NCBI RefSeq assembly: GCF_031143425.1
Contig: NC_090442.1
Span: 428,065,776-428,129,775 of the forward strand
DNA: 64,000 nt
Origin: Pleurodeles waltl
Lineage: Eukaryota > Chordata > Amphibia > Caudata > Salamandridae
Direction: 5' to 3'
In this document: piece by piece, positions 45,658 through 58,500 of the stretch
Layout: each line of letters opens with the position of its first letter
Numbering within the stretch: the first letter of the stretch is position 1
Translations under genes and position numbers: made by a program
The notes under the pieces: model-generated
What the model saw: only the letters and a program-made list of their open reading frames with translations
Database searches by the model: none
What the model was told of the DNA's origin: nothing

Positions 45658-47279
45658 CTCCCTCAAATAGGTCATTGCCCGATTCCAGCTTTACTCTATG
45701 CAGATGATGCTGTATTTATGGCCTGGACTCCACTAGCCCTTCAAAGAGTCCTAACAACCTGTATAACATACATGACAGACCTGGGCCTTACTGTCAACAG
45801 CTCAAAAACCTTTATAATGACCTGTGGTAGGAAATCAAGGAAGACCTATGATATCATTATGCAAGGCGGAAAGATTGACATGACTTCAAAATTTTCTTAT
45901 CTAGGCATAATGTTTGACAAACAAGGCTCCCGGGCACAGTGTGTAAAAACTAAGAAATTACAGATCATGAAGACAACGACGGACCTGAAGATTTTCTCCA
46001 AGAGGTTAGGGGTGATCACTCCACAGAACAGGTTAAAGGTCTATAGAGCTGAATGTATCCCTGCCGCCATGTACGGAGCGGGTGTTTGGGGGTATACCAA
46101 TTGTAACCCGATCCAAATGGTGGAAAATGACTTTTTGAGACATTTGTTAATGGTACCAAACGGCACTTCATCATTCATTAGTCACGCAAAACTAAGGGCC
46201 ACTTTCCTAGTTGACCTAATAAAGATACAGCCAATATTATTATGGCAGAAAATTTGGATTTCAGAATACACTGGCCTAAACAGGGCAGTTTTACGGGTTT
46301 GCATGGCAATAGCTTCTTCTTTAAGAGTCCCATGGTTGAGGTATATTATGACCTTTTTTGAACACATGGGCCGTAAAGAATTCTACACAAACCCAGAATT
46401 GTTGAAGAGATTGACCAGGAAATAATTGAGGTCCCTGTCCTTGAAGTACCTAGAAGATCAGAGGTGGATAGTAGAGGCAAAAAAACACAGTGTCATGTCT
46501 AACCAATTGATTTTGTCCATGGAGGGCATGCAGGCTTAGCTGGTAAATGTAGTAAAACCCCCAACATTGTTTTGTTCTTACTAGGCTAAGGCTAGAGACG
46601 TTCCACCGTCTGGTAACTTTTCCGACTATGAATGATTGGCGCACAATACTAGGGGTTTGTCCTTGTGATACAAAGTCAGCACAAAGTACAATACATGTGT
46701 TTTTTTGTAAATTTTATGGAAAACAGAGAAAGCACTTTTTAATGCCTTTTTTAAGATCTACCCACATGCGACAATATCGCCCCGCGTATCTTAATCTACA
46801 GATGGTACCTTCTATTGAAATATGTGGTATTTTAGCAAATTTTCTATGTTCTATAATAACCGTAAGAAAGTCTCTGGGTGGATTGGCAACATGATAATTT
46901 GGCCACACAAACATTTATGATTGATTGATTAATATGTCGCTGTATTTTAACCTCCTGTATTTATTGCTATGTTTGACCTACGTTTTCTATATTGTAAGAT
47001 TTGTTTTCTGCGCTGCTTTTATGACTTGTTGAAAAGTCGAATAAAGTCTATTCTATTCTATTCTATTCTAAGTCACATGTATAGTTAAATATACTTTGGA
47101 ATGACCTTTGGTAGGCAGCAGTACACATAGCAGGAGCCAGAGTGAGACACAGAGATCTTAAAATAGAGATGCCAAAGGGCACAGTACGTGGCCATAGACA
47201 TAGGGAAATGAGGCTGCCAAGTACAATGTCCAACAGAAAACTGAAAATTTAAGTGAAGTTACAGTATCTTACCTGTGTG

Positions 47280-48381
47280 TCACTGGAAGTACTGCTGTAT
47301 TATATTACTTCTGTTGTCAACATCTTCTTCCTCTGTCTCCTCTTCCTCACTGTCCACAGGCTCCACCGCTGCCACAAGACCATCTCCATGCTCATCTTCC
47401 TGCAGAAAAGGCACCTGACATCTCAAGGCCAGGTTGTGCAACATGCAACGATGATCAGGCACACCTTCTTGGGTGAGTAGTACAGGGATCCACCTATCAG
47501 AAGGAGGCACCGGAACCTGGCCTTCAGGAGGCTGAAGGCCCTTTCAATAATCCTCCTTGTACGCCTATGTGCCTCATTGTAACATTCCTCTGCCCTTGTC
47601 CTGGCATTCCTCACTGGGGTCAGTAGCCATGAGAGGATGGGGTAACCAGAGTCACCTGAAAATATCGAGGGATACCTGTTAGACACACACTTACCCTTAG
47701 GGACAACCCCATACCCAGACACCTAGTTATACTGCGTGGGGACCTTGGGCTCACCTATTAGCCACACCCGGTGCCTCTGGAGTTGGCCCATCACATATGG
47801 GATGCTGCTATTCCTCAAGATAAAGGCGTCACTCACAGAGCCAGGATATTTGGCATTCACATGGGAGATGTACTGGTCCGCCAAACACACCATCTGCACA
47901 GATAGCTTTTTCTATTCCTGTAAACTTGTCCATTTCTCTGGGGGAGACAAATGCCACATGTGTACCATCAGTGGCACCAATGATGTTGGGGATATGTCCC
48001 AGGGCATAAAAGTCAGCTTTTATTGTGGCCAGAGCTTCAACCTGGGGGAATACGATGTAGCTGCGCATGTGTTTCAGCAGGGCTGACAACACTCTGGTCA
48101 ACACATTGGAGAAAATTGGCTGAGACATCCCTGATGCATTGGCCACTGTTGTTTGGAAGAAACCACTTGCCAGGTAATGGAGCACTGACAGGACTTGCAC
48201 TAGAAGGGGGATACCTGTGGGCTGGCAGATAGCTGACATCAGGTCTGGCTCAAATTGGGCACACAGTTCTTCGATTGTGCCACGATCAAGTCTGTAGGTT
48301 AGGATTATGTGTCTGTCCTCCATTGTCGCAAGGTCCACCAGGGGTCTGTACACCGGAGTATTCAGCCTCAGCGGTTGAAGC
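47280..48381 (-). pseudogene. HARBI1-like DDE transposase of H5, best preserved
   Basis: Main exon 48381-47755 starts after a CATAG acceptor with LQPLRLNTPVYRPLVDLATM. It has LCAQFEPDLMSAICQPTG, VLSVLHYLASGFF and the first catalytic Asp in IIGATDGTHVAFVS (about 47968). A frameshift near 47900 displaces the next part (DQYISHVNAKYPGSV, QLQRHRVWLIG). The GTGAGC donor and CAG acceptor bound a 99-base intron. The last exon (47655-47280) has GDSGYPILSWLLTPVRNA (second Asp) and RTRRIIERAFSLLKARFRCL (Glu), then an acidic end DSEEEETEEEDVDN and IIQQYFQ. All three catalytic residues stand, and damage is limited to a few shifts. The first exon is cut off at the right. Confidence 0.85.
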
Positions 48382-48456
48382 CTATGGAAGAAAACGGTGA
48401 GCAGAAGGTCATATTCACACATCTATTGCATTACTGATGATTTTTTTCCTTAACAG

Positions 48457-49430
48457 AACGAAAAATATCTAACTATAGCTCTATCAAAATATCTGTTTGT
48501 ACCTAGAAGCAAAAGCAAATAGACATAGTAAGCAGTATCATAGTCAGAATACCTCTCCTCAGTTTGGATCAGCAAGCTGTGACAGTCTTCGTCATCAGGA
48601 CATCAGTTCAGTCAGCTAGGCATCAGGATTAAGCATCAAAGTTCAAAAAAGCAAAGTCTCTTTAAGCAATAAAATTAACCACGTCTCTTCTCAGGGCGGT
48701 CAAGAAAATAATTGCGGTATCTCCTCTCTATGCAGTCTGGCTAAGTTAGATTTCCTAAAACTACTTCCCATGTCCTAATTGGTCAGGGGATCGCATGTTG
48801 GCAATTAGTCTAACAAAACTAAAACTTCAAACCTACACTTCTACCACATGGTTCACATGTCGATGACTGGCTCCCGTTCTTCCATTCTCATCATTGCACT
48901 CATCAGGTAACAATATTGTTGCAGCTTATACTCCCGTCAGTACGTTCATTGTCTTCTCCTGGGAAAGTCAGTCTTATACACATTACATTAAACATTGTTG
49001 CACTCGCAAGTACATCATTTCCTAGCAAGCAGTTCTCATGAGAAAGGCTTTTAGCTACGAGCACTTGGTCAGCACAGTGAAAAATCACAATTTAATCTCT
49101 ATGGATCCATTTTGTAAGTTAATTAAGAAATACAGATTGACATGAGGCAGTGCAACTAGGCCAAGACCTTGCTAAGTTGAGGCCTCCGATTATTAAAGCT
49201 AATACATAATGCATAACCCTTAGTATGAGATATTACTACATCAATCAAACAAAAGCTCAACATTTCATACTAATAAGCCACTAATAATTACATTTCGTGA
49301 ACACTGCTGGCCACTCGGGTGGGCGCACATTCAAATGCATGCATTATTTTTCTCTACGTTATTAAATTTTCTATGCAATTTCAACACTCAGAATACATGA
49401 ATAACCATTATTAATGTAATAAAAAATTCT
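48457..49430 (-). mobile_element. LTR-like repeat, U3/R part, copy 2
   Basis: 48459-48656 matches 29583-29775. To the right it adds sequence that on the minus strand contains a CCAATTAGGACATGGG box and GCTTAAAGAGAC before the shared part, which looks like a U3 promoter. The left side is cut by H5. The right end is not defined; 49430 is an estimate. Confidence 0.4.
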
Positions 49431-49889
49431 GCGTTAACATCTGTATGTTGTTGATTGTTTGTATAGGAGTAGATGAGATGCTGCATAGCTCTCATGTTCT
49501 CCCATGGAATGCGTAAGGAGTGTAGAAGTGTAGTTGGTCTAGCCATTTGAACACATTATCACTCTTTCTCTCGTACTAACACTTTTTTAAGGGAATAAAT
49601 CCAACATTTTCTACTTGCTGAGCAAATTATGTTTATCAGCATTAACCCAATGGTATTTTTCCATCCTGTTTTCTAGCTTTACTAATTTTTTTTAAAAACT
49701 ATACGGATTGAAATGTAAATACAAAATCAGTCCACCCTATGTACACAACACGGTAGCCCATGGACACCAAGTGTAGGCCAAGGGCTGCACAAAGCCTCCA
49801 ACGCACCCAAACCCAACTATGATGCTAAGTGGACAGGACATGTGTTTGACTAGACATTGCAGGTTCTGAGTACAGGCTGTAGGAATGAA

Positions 49890-50860
49890 AGTTGTAGAGT
49901 AGAATTGGAATCACTGAAATGGGAAATTAGTTCAGCAAGTGTTTTATCATCTTTTGATCCTAATACCCAATGTTTGAACACAGTAAATGCCAGTAATGGT
50001 GGGTTAGGTGCAACATTGTCTTAATGCTCCCAGAAAGGGGAAAGAACTATTTGTTTTGCGTCTAGGATTTTAATAGATAATGAGAAAATGTTATCTGTCA
50101 TAGAAATTGAGTTTTTGGCATGCTGCTGGGCAGTTGAACGGTTCAAAGGTTTTATCTGGGGGCATATATTGACATTGTTGACAGATCACAAGCCATTAGT
50201 GAATATACTCAGTGGGGCTGTGATCAAGGATCAGACAACGAGGATAGCTAGTTTCAGTTCAAACTGCTGCAATAGAATTTTGAAGTTCAACTTATACCTG
50301 GTGGAAAAATGTAAGGTCTGATTATTTGTCAAGGGCACCTGGAGCGTGTGATAGTGTAGGTGTTTCTCAAACATAAGATGTTGATGAAAAATGTCTCATT
50401 GCTGCAATTGAGGTTTGTTCTGAGAGTGGATTTGATGAAAAAGAGTGGTTTGAAGGTTTGATGGAAGAAGATTTCAAATTTTTACAAACATATGTAGCAT
50501 AGTGGTGGCCAAAGGAGAAATCATTACCTTCAAACGTATAACTGTACTTTTTAGGTGGCTGATTAACCCACATGGAAAAAAAAATATGAGAATGAGTGGG
50601 ACAAGTTTGTATCATCCAGGTTGCTACGAAACAAAATAATATGTGTGGGACATCTTGGTCATTTAGGGCAGTAAATGACCAAGAGAAAGATTAGATCAGT
50701 TTAGCAGACAGTGACCAAGAGAAAGATTAGATCAGTTTATTGGTGGCCCAATATAGATGTTGAAATAGTTCAAGAGGTTAGTGGATGTGTGACATGTGCC
50801 ACTAGTGAGGTTATTAAAATGGGTATTTCCCTGCTTCATCCGATAAAGCAAAACGTATTT
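49890..50860 (+). pseudogene. Ty3/Gypsy RNase H and integrase fragment
   Basis: The plus strand reads VNASNGGLGATLSQCSQKG, the RNase H start in which the usual catalytic Asp (DAS) is Asn. It continues SVIEIEFLACCWAVERFKGF and TLLTDHKPLVNIL, keeping the Glu and the second Asp. Some 350 bases later comes the integrase zinc-binding part VGHLGHLG, then YWWPNIDVEIVQEVSGCVTC (HHCC type). A 28-base duplication (50676-50703, 50712-50739) adds 36 bases within it. Stops occur in both parts. No LTR can be tied to it with certainty. Confidence 0.75.
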
Positions 50861-53548
50861 TAAAAACATGCTTGTGTGCCAATAATTAGACGTTTCTCTA
50901 AGACATAGAAACACATCAGTTTTACATGTACACCAATTTTACATGTAATGCCTTTCAACATTAATCCTGTTCAGTTTGTAACCACAAACTGGTGTGCATC
51001 TACTGCGACACACAGCTCAAAGGCCATGTCACAGCCCAACGGTCACGTACTCACGAAACCAGTATCCAACAACATAATAAATGTTTGTACATTGACACCG
51101 TTGTATGCGTTGTTTGGTCCGTTTAGTTCGTTGTCAAATTTGTAGATGTCTAATGTGCCAAAAGATCACACACGATATACTGCATTGAGGAGGTAAGTTT
51201 ATGCAAGTCTTCATATCAGCAACACCAGGAATAACTGTCACTTCTTCAATCATGAACATTCCACCCTGGGAGATGGAATGTTGAACCCCCAAGACATTCT
51301 TGAGCATTGGTAAGCTGCAATAGATCACTGCAACAACATAGCTGCAAGGAACAGCTGAGGTGGGAACCAGCCATTTACCAGACCACAAGGCCTGGGGTCT
51401 GACATGGTTCTCTTGCAGAAGGGAAAGAACTCAAACATCTGATTTGAAGGTAACCTGTACTTTTCACATCACATTTCAGTCGGCAGTCATTCAAATTATC
51501 CATAATAGAGATTATGATTCCTAGGAATGTTTTCTCTTGAATGAAAGGAAAAAAAGCCCCAGACAAAAGTTTCTAAAAACCCCAGTGCTGTACATTTTAT
51601 ATGCTGTGACTCACGAATCTATAAACTCACAGAATACAGACCATGGCAACCAGGATTTGACTCAGCTCGAAGAAATATGATTGCAGCACTGATCCTTAGT
51701 CAAGCACGAGGTCAAGCCTAAAATACTCTGTGCTCATAAATAGACCTATTATAGAAACAACTAAAAACTCTTCAAAAGCTTACCCCCACATTTAACTATG
51801 AGCTGTAGACTCAGAATAGGTAGACCTAATGTTATTACATTCTTTGAAAATGAAAACAAACGAGACACAGCCTCCAAAGGCCAAGGAGCCTACCAACCCC
51901 TGGAACTCCATTAATGATCATCCCAGTTGCCCCCCACCCCCGCCAAGATGGCCCTGTATAAATAATACTTTCTCAAAATACTGATCAGCACTGGTACCTT
52001 GGCTTTGACATTCACAACAAGAGCACACTACTGAACGGTGGTGTACCAACCAGACGTGGAGAAGGAAGTCATATTCCTACTAACCTCTTACCTTAGTACT
52101 ATAAAGATGCTGTGTGAGGTGGGGTGTAATCTACAAACAGTTAGCTAAATAAATAAATAACCCCCCAAAACAACACTTGAAAATATAATCATAAATCTGT
52201 GTCCATCCAAGATCCATCAACTGTGAAAATCATTTATCATTCATCAAACTATTTATCACTTGTCAAATAACTGATACACAAACTATTCCTCTCCCACTTA
52301 TCCAAATAATAATGGGTACACACTACACCATCCGACAGAATGAGTTGGAAGTCTTGCTCCTCTTTTCTTCTTCAGTCCTCAGAGGGCAGTCTCCAAACCA
52401 GGATACCAGGAGATTGATATATTTCCGTCCCTTTTCACTGTCCTTTCGAAGATTTAGCACTGTTTTCTCTTTTACTGTAATCTGGATCTTGACAAATCCT
52501 GGATTACATGGCATCCGGTTTATTTTTGGATTTCCACAATCCACTTTAGTTTTAGTTAGCTTTATACAAGAAGTGAATCTAATTCAGAAAGTTCTGTTCA
52601 TGGCTCATCTTATCTGTAAAGCACCTCGCACTAAAACGTAAACATTTTTCACCTGCTGTGGGCCCATTACAGATTAGAGTTCTTAGGAAATACCCTGCAT
52701 TCTTTTCTCTCTGTTTTAAGTTATTTGTACCCCAGGACAGGCCAGTAGCTCTAATATAATATTGATTTAACGATGGAAACCATAACCTAGAAAAGAAACG
52801 CTAAAGAAATGCACATAAGAATGACTCTGATTATGACTTTGAAAATATGCTCTTAATAGCACTGTTAACTTGTATGCCTAGAGGCGGCTTACTGTTCACA
52901 CACCTCCCCAGAATTATGATATTGCCTGCAGGGATGTCACCAGATGTGAAAGTGTTTGAAGTGAATGATTCTAATTCCAGATATATTTCTAAGAATTAAA
53001 TAAAGTAGTTTCTGTTATAGCAGCTGGAAGTTCACACCTTTATTAAAACGCAGTCTCCAATGAATCCTAATGTTACCCCACAAAAAAGGGCGTGAGAATT
53101 TCCCAGTAAAAATATAAATAAACACATTAAATCATGAATCCAGTCGCTCAAACGTGACCCAATCGAGTGATAAAAATAAGTCAGAACTAGATCGGTTGCA
53201 AATGCTGTGCAGCTGCAGGGCAAATAACGGTAAATTCTTACACCTTTAATTGGACCTTGCATAGCATGTCTAAATTGGTGTTTTGGGTCACAATTATCTG
53301 CCATTTGCTGCACCTAACAAGGAGTTTCATCCCAAATACTAGCTTTCTAATTGATTAAGGATAGGTATATTTTCCTTAAGATGCTTTCTGGGGTTTTTCT
53401 ACATTTACCTGGAAATAACCAATTATATCTTGTAAAAGTAGATACTTCCATTAAGACTTTGCTGAGTGCAGTGCAGGCAGGGAAACCTGTATTGCTTCCA
53501 CTTGGCAGGAAAGGTTTTAATCTCCCAGCCACACAGGAGCAAACAAAA
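50861..53548. other. Unassigned stretch between Gypsy fragment and H6
   Basis: No gene with a recognisable motif. AAATAAATAAATAA near 52146 is a short microsatellite. The 52312-52641 open frame and its antisense partner have no family resemblance. TATTCTGAGTTTATAG-type AT-rich sequence dominates. Confidence 0.3.
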
Positions 53549-54388
53549 AGGGCTATCTTACGAGTTTGGTTGTCCTGTGACTGCCATGTTGGTGGTTGCG
53601 GTCCGACCGCCAACAGGCTGGCGGAGAAGACTACAAAAGTTTGAAATTGAGGCATGCAGAATCCCATCGACGAAGCGCCAGCACCCCCAAGCTGGACAGA
53701 CTCCCACGGTCAATTGGAGCCACCAACACTCTGGTGGAGATCATGTTTCCGCCGGACTCTTAACGAGATTGCACGCTGCCAACATTTCTGCTGCATTCGA
53801 ACCACCACAGAATACTAGGCATAAACAAACAGTATAAAAGGAGACACTCACCTCCATACTCATCCTGAGCTACAATGGAACCAGAACTAGGCATCATCCT
53901 GCTGCTCCTGCTTGCAGTAAGACAAAAGAATCATCACCGACATCCTGCTGTCAGCACACACACACCACACATCAATAACATACGGTTATGCACGGCAACA
54001 CAGCAGAGGCCCAGCCTCACACCATCCTATACAACATACCAACATGTCACAACAACACCACAACTGCACAAATATAAACACATGTCACACACTTACAACC
54101 AACACTGGCCAGGAACTCAACACACATACAACACAATGTTCAGCCATCTGTGATAGAACACACGCAATTACACCATCATACAAGCTAGCGATCAAAACAT
54201 GCACACAAAGCACATCTAAACGGTAAACATCCTCAACAGCGACGATGGAACTACAACATCGTTGTTAACTCAAGCGGAACCACACTTGTGTTAACAACAA
54301 CTACCTTTTTCTATGCCTTAACCATGTATGTGCTGAACAACGCATATGCGTGATTAAGGCAGAGAAAAAGAGAGTCAGCATCGGGAGA

Positions 54389-55560
54389 GGGCGCGGTCAG
54401 GTAAGTGGGCTGGGAGGTAATTATGTTTTTAGGGCAGGGGTGGGAGAGCGAGGTAATTTTTTTTAGGAGTGGGGTGGGGGTGTAGGGGTAATTTTGTATT
54501 TAGGGTGGGTGGAGGGATAGGTTTCTAGGGGCTGGGTAGATGGATAGGTTTCTAGGGGCTGGGTGGGGGTAATTTTGCTTTTAGCACCAGTGGGGGGGCA
54601 GGTTTTTAGGGGTGGGGTTAGGGAGATGGGGTAATTTTGTATTTAGCGCAAGTGCGGGTGTCGGGTTTTTAGGGGCAGAGGTGGCAGGTCGGGGTAATTT
54701 TGTTTTTAGGGGCAGGGTGTGGGCAATTTTGTATTTAAGGTGGGTGGGTTTTTAGGGGCGGAGTGGGGGTTCGGAATAATTTTGTTTTTAGAGGCAGGGG
54801 TAGAGTGATGGGTTTTTAGGGGCAGGGTGGGGGTTGGGGTAATTTTGTATTTAGGGTGGGTGGGGGTCAGATTTTAGTGGCAGGGATGGGGGTTGAGGTA
54901 ATGATGTCTTTAGGGCAGGTTGGGGGTGGGTTTTAAGGGGCGGGGTAGGGGCTCAGGGTAATTTCCTATTTTGGGAGGAGTGGGGGTCGGGTAGGACGCA
55001 TTCAGGTAAGTGGGGCTGGGAGAGGGTTGGGGTAGTTTTTAGGGGTGAGGAGGTTGTTTTTTTTAAGGAGGTTGGGGTACTATGAGCTTTAGGGCAGGGG
55101 TTGGGGGTCGGATAATTTTGTTTTTAGGGGCAGGGGTGGGTGGTCAGGGTAATTTTGTTTTTAGGGGTGGGTAGTTTTGTTTTTGAGGGTAGGGGTCGGT
55201 TGTTTTTAGAGTGGGTGGAGGGTAGGGGTAGTTTGTAGGGCTCAGGATGGGTGGGGGTTTAGGGGTATTTTTGGGGTGGCTGGGCAGGGTCAGGGTAGTT
55301 TAATTTTGTTGGTGGGGGTCGGAATACTTTTATTTTTTGTTTGGGGTGAGGGGTCAGGGTAATTTTGTTTTTAGGGGCGGGGTGGGGGAGTGGGGTTAAT
55401 TTTGTTTTTAGGGGTGGGGTAGTTTTCATTTGGGTGGGGTCAGTTGTTTTTAGGGCAGGTAGGGGGTCGGGTAGGTTTTAGGGCTCAGGGTGGGTGGCGG
55501 ATTCGGATCATTTTTAGGGATGGGTGGGGGGTCAAGGTAGTTTTATTATTAGGGCGGTTG
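54389..55560 (+). repeat. G-rich minisatellite, about 1.2 kb
   Basis: Irregular units of 30-65 bases repeat GGGGTAATTTTGTTTTTAGG followed by GGCGGGGTGGGGGTC. The core TTTTTAGGGG appears more than 15 times. Runs of four or more G are so dense that the plus strand could form G-quadruplexes. It lies in transposase intron 1 of H6, where the 3' end of Myb-B is expected. No protein is encoded. Confidence 0.9.
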
Positions 55561-55570
55561 GGGGGATGGC

Positions 55571-58500
55571 ATTCGAAAACCATGCATGCCATTCCACACA
55601 TGCCTTTACTAGTGGTGCTTATGTTTGTGTGTGCTTCCCTTGTTTGTTGAGGTGGATGCATGTAAGTCTGTTTGTGTGCTTTGACTGAGTTGGGGAAGGG
55701 GGATTCGGATTGGGAAGAGGAAGCTGAAGGGGGGATGGTAGACTGTCTGCCCTCAGTGTGGAGGCCAGAGCCTGAAAATATCACTGTACACCAGCCAGTG
55801 CACCATGAAGGCCGCCCAGGAATGCATTGCTCTGTTGGATTTAAGTTGCCAGCCCCTGGATGGCATTCACGATGGTCGACAAACCCACAGAGATTGACCT
55901 CAGGAGGTCAATAGCCTCCTCACTGAGGGGAGCATGGCTAACAGGGGCTGGGACAGAGGTGCCTGTGGCAAAGGGAATTCCCACCCTCTTGGATGGGCGG
56001 GCACAGCCAACTGGGTAGGGAGCTACAGGGAGGAATGTGATAGAAAGGGGGGTGACAGGCAGGGATGGTACTGGAGTGGTCCCAGATGGGTCTGCCACAA
56101 CTAGGGATTGGCCACTGAAGGAGGATTACGATGAAGATGTTGCAGAACCGATCTGATCTCCCCTGTGCCACTCTCCACACTCTCCTGGCACTCTCCCAGG
56201 CACTGTCTTTGGTGTTGTGACTGGAGGTCCCGTGTTCAGAAGCTTCCCGACCCAGCGGTGCCCCATCTCCTTCGTCTGCTGGTGCTGATGCTTAAAAACA
56301 GAAAGTGAGATAGGGTCATCACATTCACAAGATAACATTTCCATCACACATTACACATATGTCTTATTATAATCCTGTTGAACAACACCCCCATGTAGTG
56401 CCAGTAAAGTGCCACCATCATGTTACAACAAAATATAATGTATGTCCCTCAATATCAACATTGTTGTACACCATCTAAGCTATCTAACTGACACCTACAA
56501 TACTATGATTTCAGTTGACCAGTCACACTGAACATACCATGACAAGGTGACTTTGCCGCTTAATAGAGGCTCCCTATCCACAACAACATAGTCAAGCACC
56601 GATCAAGCAATAGTCCAGAAATGTAATATAACTTTCCACTACTCAAAAACACATAGAAATACTTTATCCTGATGAAATGTACCAGGCAATGATACATGCT
56701 GTAAAGTAAAGACAAGCAAGCCTCGTGCAAAAAGGCCATACCTTCTTCATTTCACGTACTTACTACAATACACTATAGACACATGCCAACATGTAACAAC
56801 TCAAATTGTCACATATGTCAATTTTAGGTCTAGGAATTAAAACACATGTCACACACACTTGCGCCAATAGCGATGTATCAATGACTGAAAATAAAATGTG
56901 GACCAAGGCATCTAGGTCATTGGTCCTCAGAAAACAAACTGGATCACTCATGTAAGGGCCAAGTAAACTCAGAGCAATGTCCCACACACAACCACAAGTT
57001 GTCAATAAAGTGTATGTTACAAATGGACTACAGTACTGTGCAGGAAGGTGACTACCAGACCTAGCTAATTACACAATTAGTCCATCAATATGCCACTGAC
57101 TGAGTGACAGCATCACTACCCACGCATCAGACATGATAAGCCTTACATCTGTCTGTGGAGGATTCTGAGAGCCAAAGCAGATTGATGCTAACATGACAGT
57201 GACGCCAACCATGATACAAGCCAAAAGCCTGGATACATTTACCAACCTACTCACATGTGTGCATGAACTACTACACCTGCACCACATATGTGTCATTGCA
57301 GACATTAGGCTCCCAAACAGCCAGGACTCAGCGGACAAATTCTTCATCCAACAACAGTTAGATATGACTATTTACAATGTTGATTCATGACTGTACCATG
57401 ATGTTGACAAATAACTGTAATGGCTATAAGTGTGAATAGGCTACCATTGCCTATGTATCATGCTCACAACACTATGCCCAAGGACAAAGCTGCTTGCTCA
57501 CTTTCTACTAACAGAACATTAGCATGGTAGTAACATTCCTACCTCTGACACAAACATATGTGTTCCAATATAAATGTGGCAACAACTTAATGGTATCCGA
57601 TATGCATATTGTTAACTCTGATGAAACATCACAAATGTCTATGTACATCTCTCACTTACTAAGGGAGATTACTTTGCAAGAGGTGTGGAGATATTAACAT
57701 TGTAAGTCATGTGACATGTCAGATGGACATCACAGCCTCACCTGATGCTGTCACTTCTCAAAAACTATACGAAAACTAGAGATGACTTGAATATGTCTGA
57801 CTCTATGTTGCACATAGACAGGAATCTTGAGACATTGCAGAAGAGAGCAAGGATCTACACAGCTTTCCATCATTACAGTGGGAGGATTGACCTGTTGGTG
57901 GGAATTAACAATCACCGGGGTAGAATTAAGCTGTATAGTGGTACACTGCTATTGCACAGTCATATGTGCACCATTATATGATATTGTACTGGGAGGACAA
58001 CATAGTTGAGTAACATATCTCAAAATATATTTGTAGGTGCACACCTGTGTGCTATGGATGGCTACTGTACAACAACGTGTTCACAGGAGATATATGACAC
58101 TTTGCACTTACCACTTTGTCAGAGCTAACACTCTGTTCCCTCACTTGCCCACCTAGTAAAGGGACAAACATGAGTTAGGTCTGTACTTACCTCCTTGTGG
58201 CTGCTGTGCTGCCTTCAAACACCCATCCAACTCAGAGTAGGCCACTGCCAAAATGCAAGCCACTAGGGCAGTCATGGTCTAATGGGCACCCGTCCTTGTT
58301 GGGAGGATATCCCCAGCAGGACCTCTGCAATCTTCTGGGCCCAGCTTCTCAGGTCCTCCCACCTCTTGTTACAGTTTGCGCTCAACGTGCTGTGGACACC
58401 CGGGGTCTGCACTGTCATGGCAATGGCACACCAAATCCTCTTCTGATGAGTGTTGACCTGCATGGATGACATTGACAAAAACAATATCATATCCACATGC

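Larger units (their letters stand above)
43300..46894 (+). pseudogene. LINE ORF2: endonuclease and reverse transcriptase
   Basis: The endonuclease starts VLLYWNVAGLSNKIS with the Glu block LWETWLLNP. The usual GGDFN block reads GGNFN (about 43735), changing a catalytic Asp to Asn. GADRVIDYVLMSTHF and the SDHFP block follow. The RT part (44700-46425) has AGKAPG, SAFD, GVRQGCVLAPFLFSIYINKL and LYADDAVFMA, so the YADD pair is kept. The C-terminal part (to 46894) shows CPCDTKSAQSTIHVFFC, the Cys/His motif typical of LINE C-termini. Damage: several stops and shifts in the endonuclease, a MITE at 44505, stops near 44968 and 45355, and a 62-bp duplication at 45534. Confidence 0.85.
40780..47069 (+). 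mobile_element. LINE (non-LTR retrotransposon), apparently near full length
   Basis: The 12-bp target duplication AAGTCACATGTA flanks it (40768-40779, 47070-47081). The inside has five tandem 5' units, an ORF1 remnant, an ORF2 with AP-type endonuclease, reverse transcriptase and Cys-rich C-terminus, and a 3' end GAATAAAGTC followed by repeats of TATTC. The tail of short repeats rather than poly(A), the endonuclease type and the RT motif LYADDAVFMA point to the CR1/Jockey/I side of the LINE tree, but I cannot name the clade. A 189-bp MITE and a 62-bp duplication show it is inactive. Confidence 0.85.
39425..48456 (-). mobile_element. Harbinger element H5, inverted, interrupted by a LINE
   Basis: It contains Myb-A exon 2 on the plus strand (39673-40498), a LINE insertion (40780-47069) and the transposase on the minus strand (47280-48381). 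It is the mirror image of the right half of H3. The left edge begins inside the Myb-A intron at the inversion point near 39425. The right edge is cut near 48456 by an LTR-like repeat, before the transposase first exon. Neither terminus is present. Confidence 0.75.

Noticed and set aside
52312..52641. 109-codon open frame and its antisense partner
   Set aside because: No motif, no neighbouring element structure; probably chance.
55444..55650. Open frame in the G-rich array
   Set aside because: Low-complexity sequence without a conserved frame.
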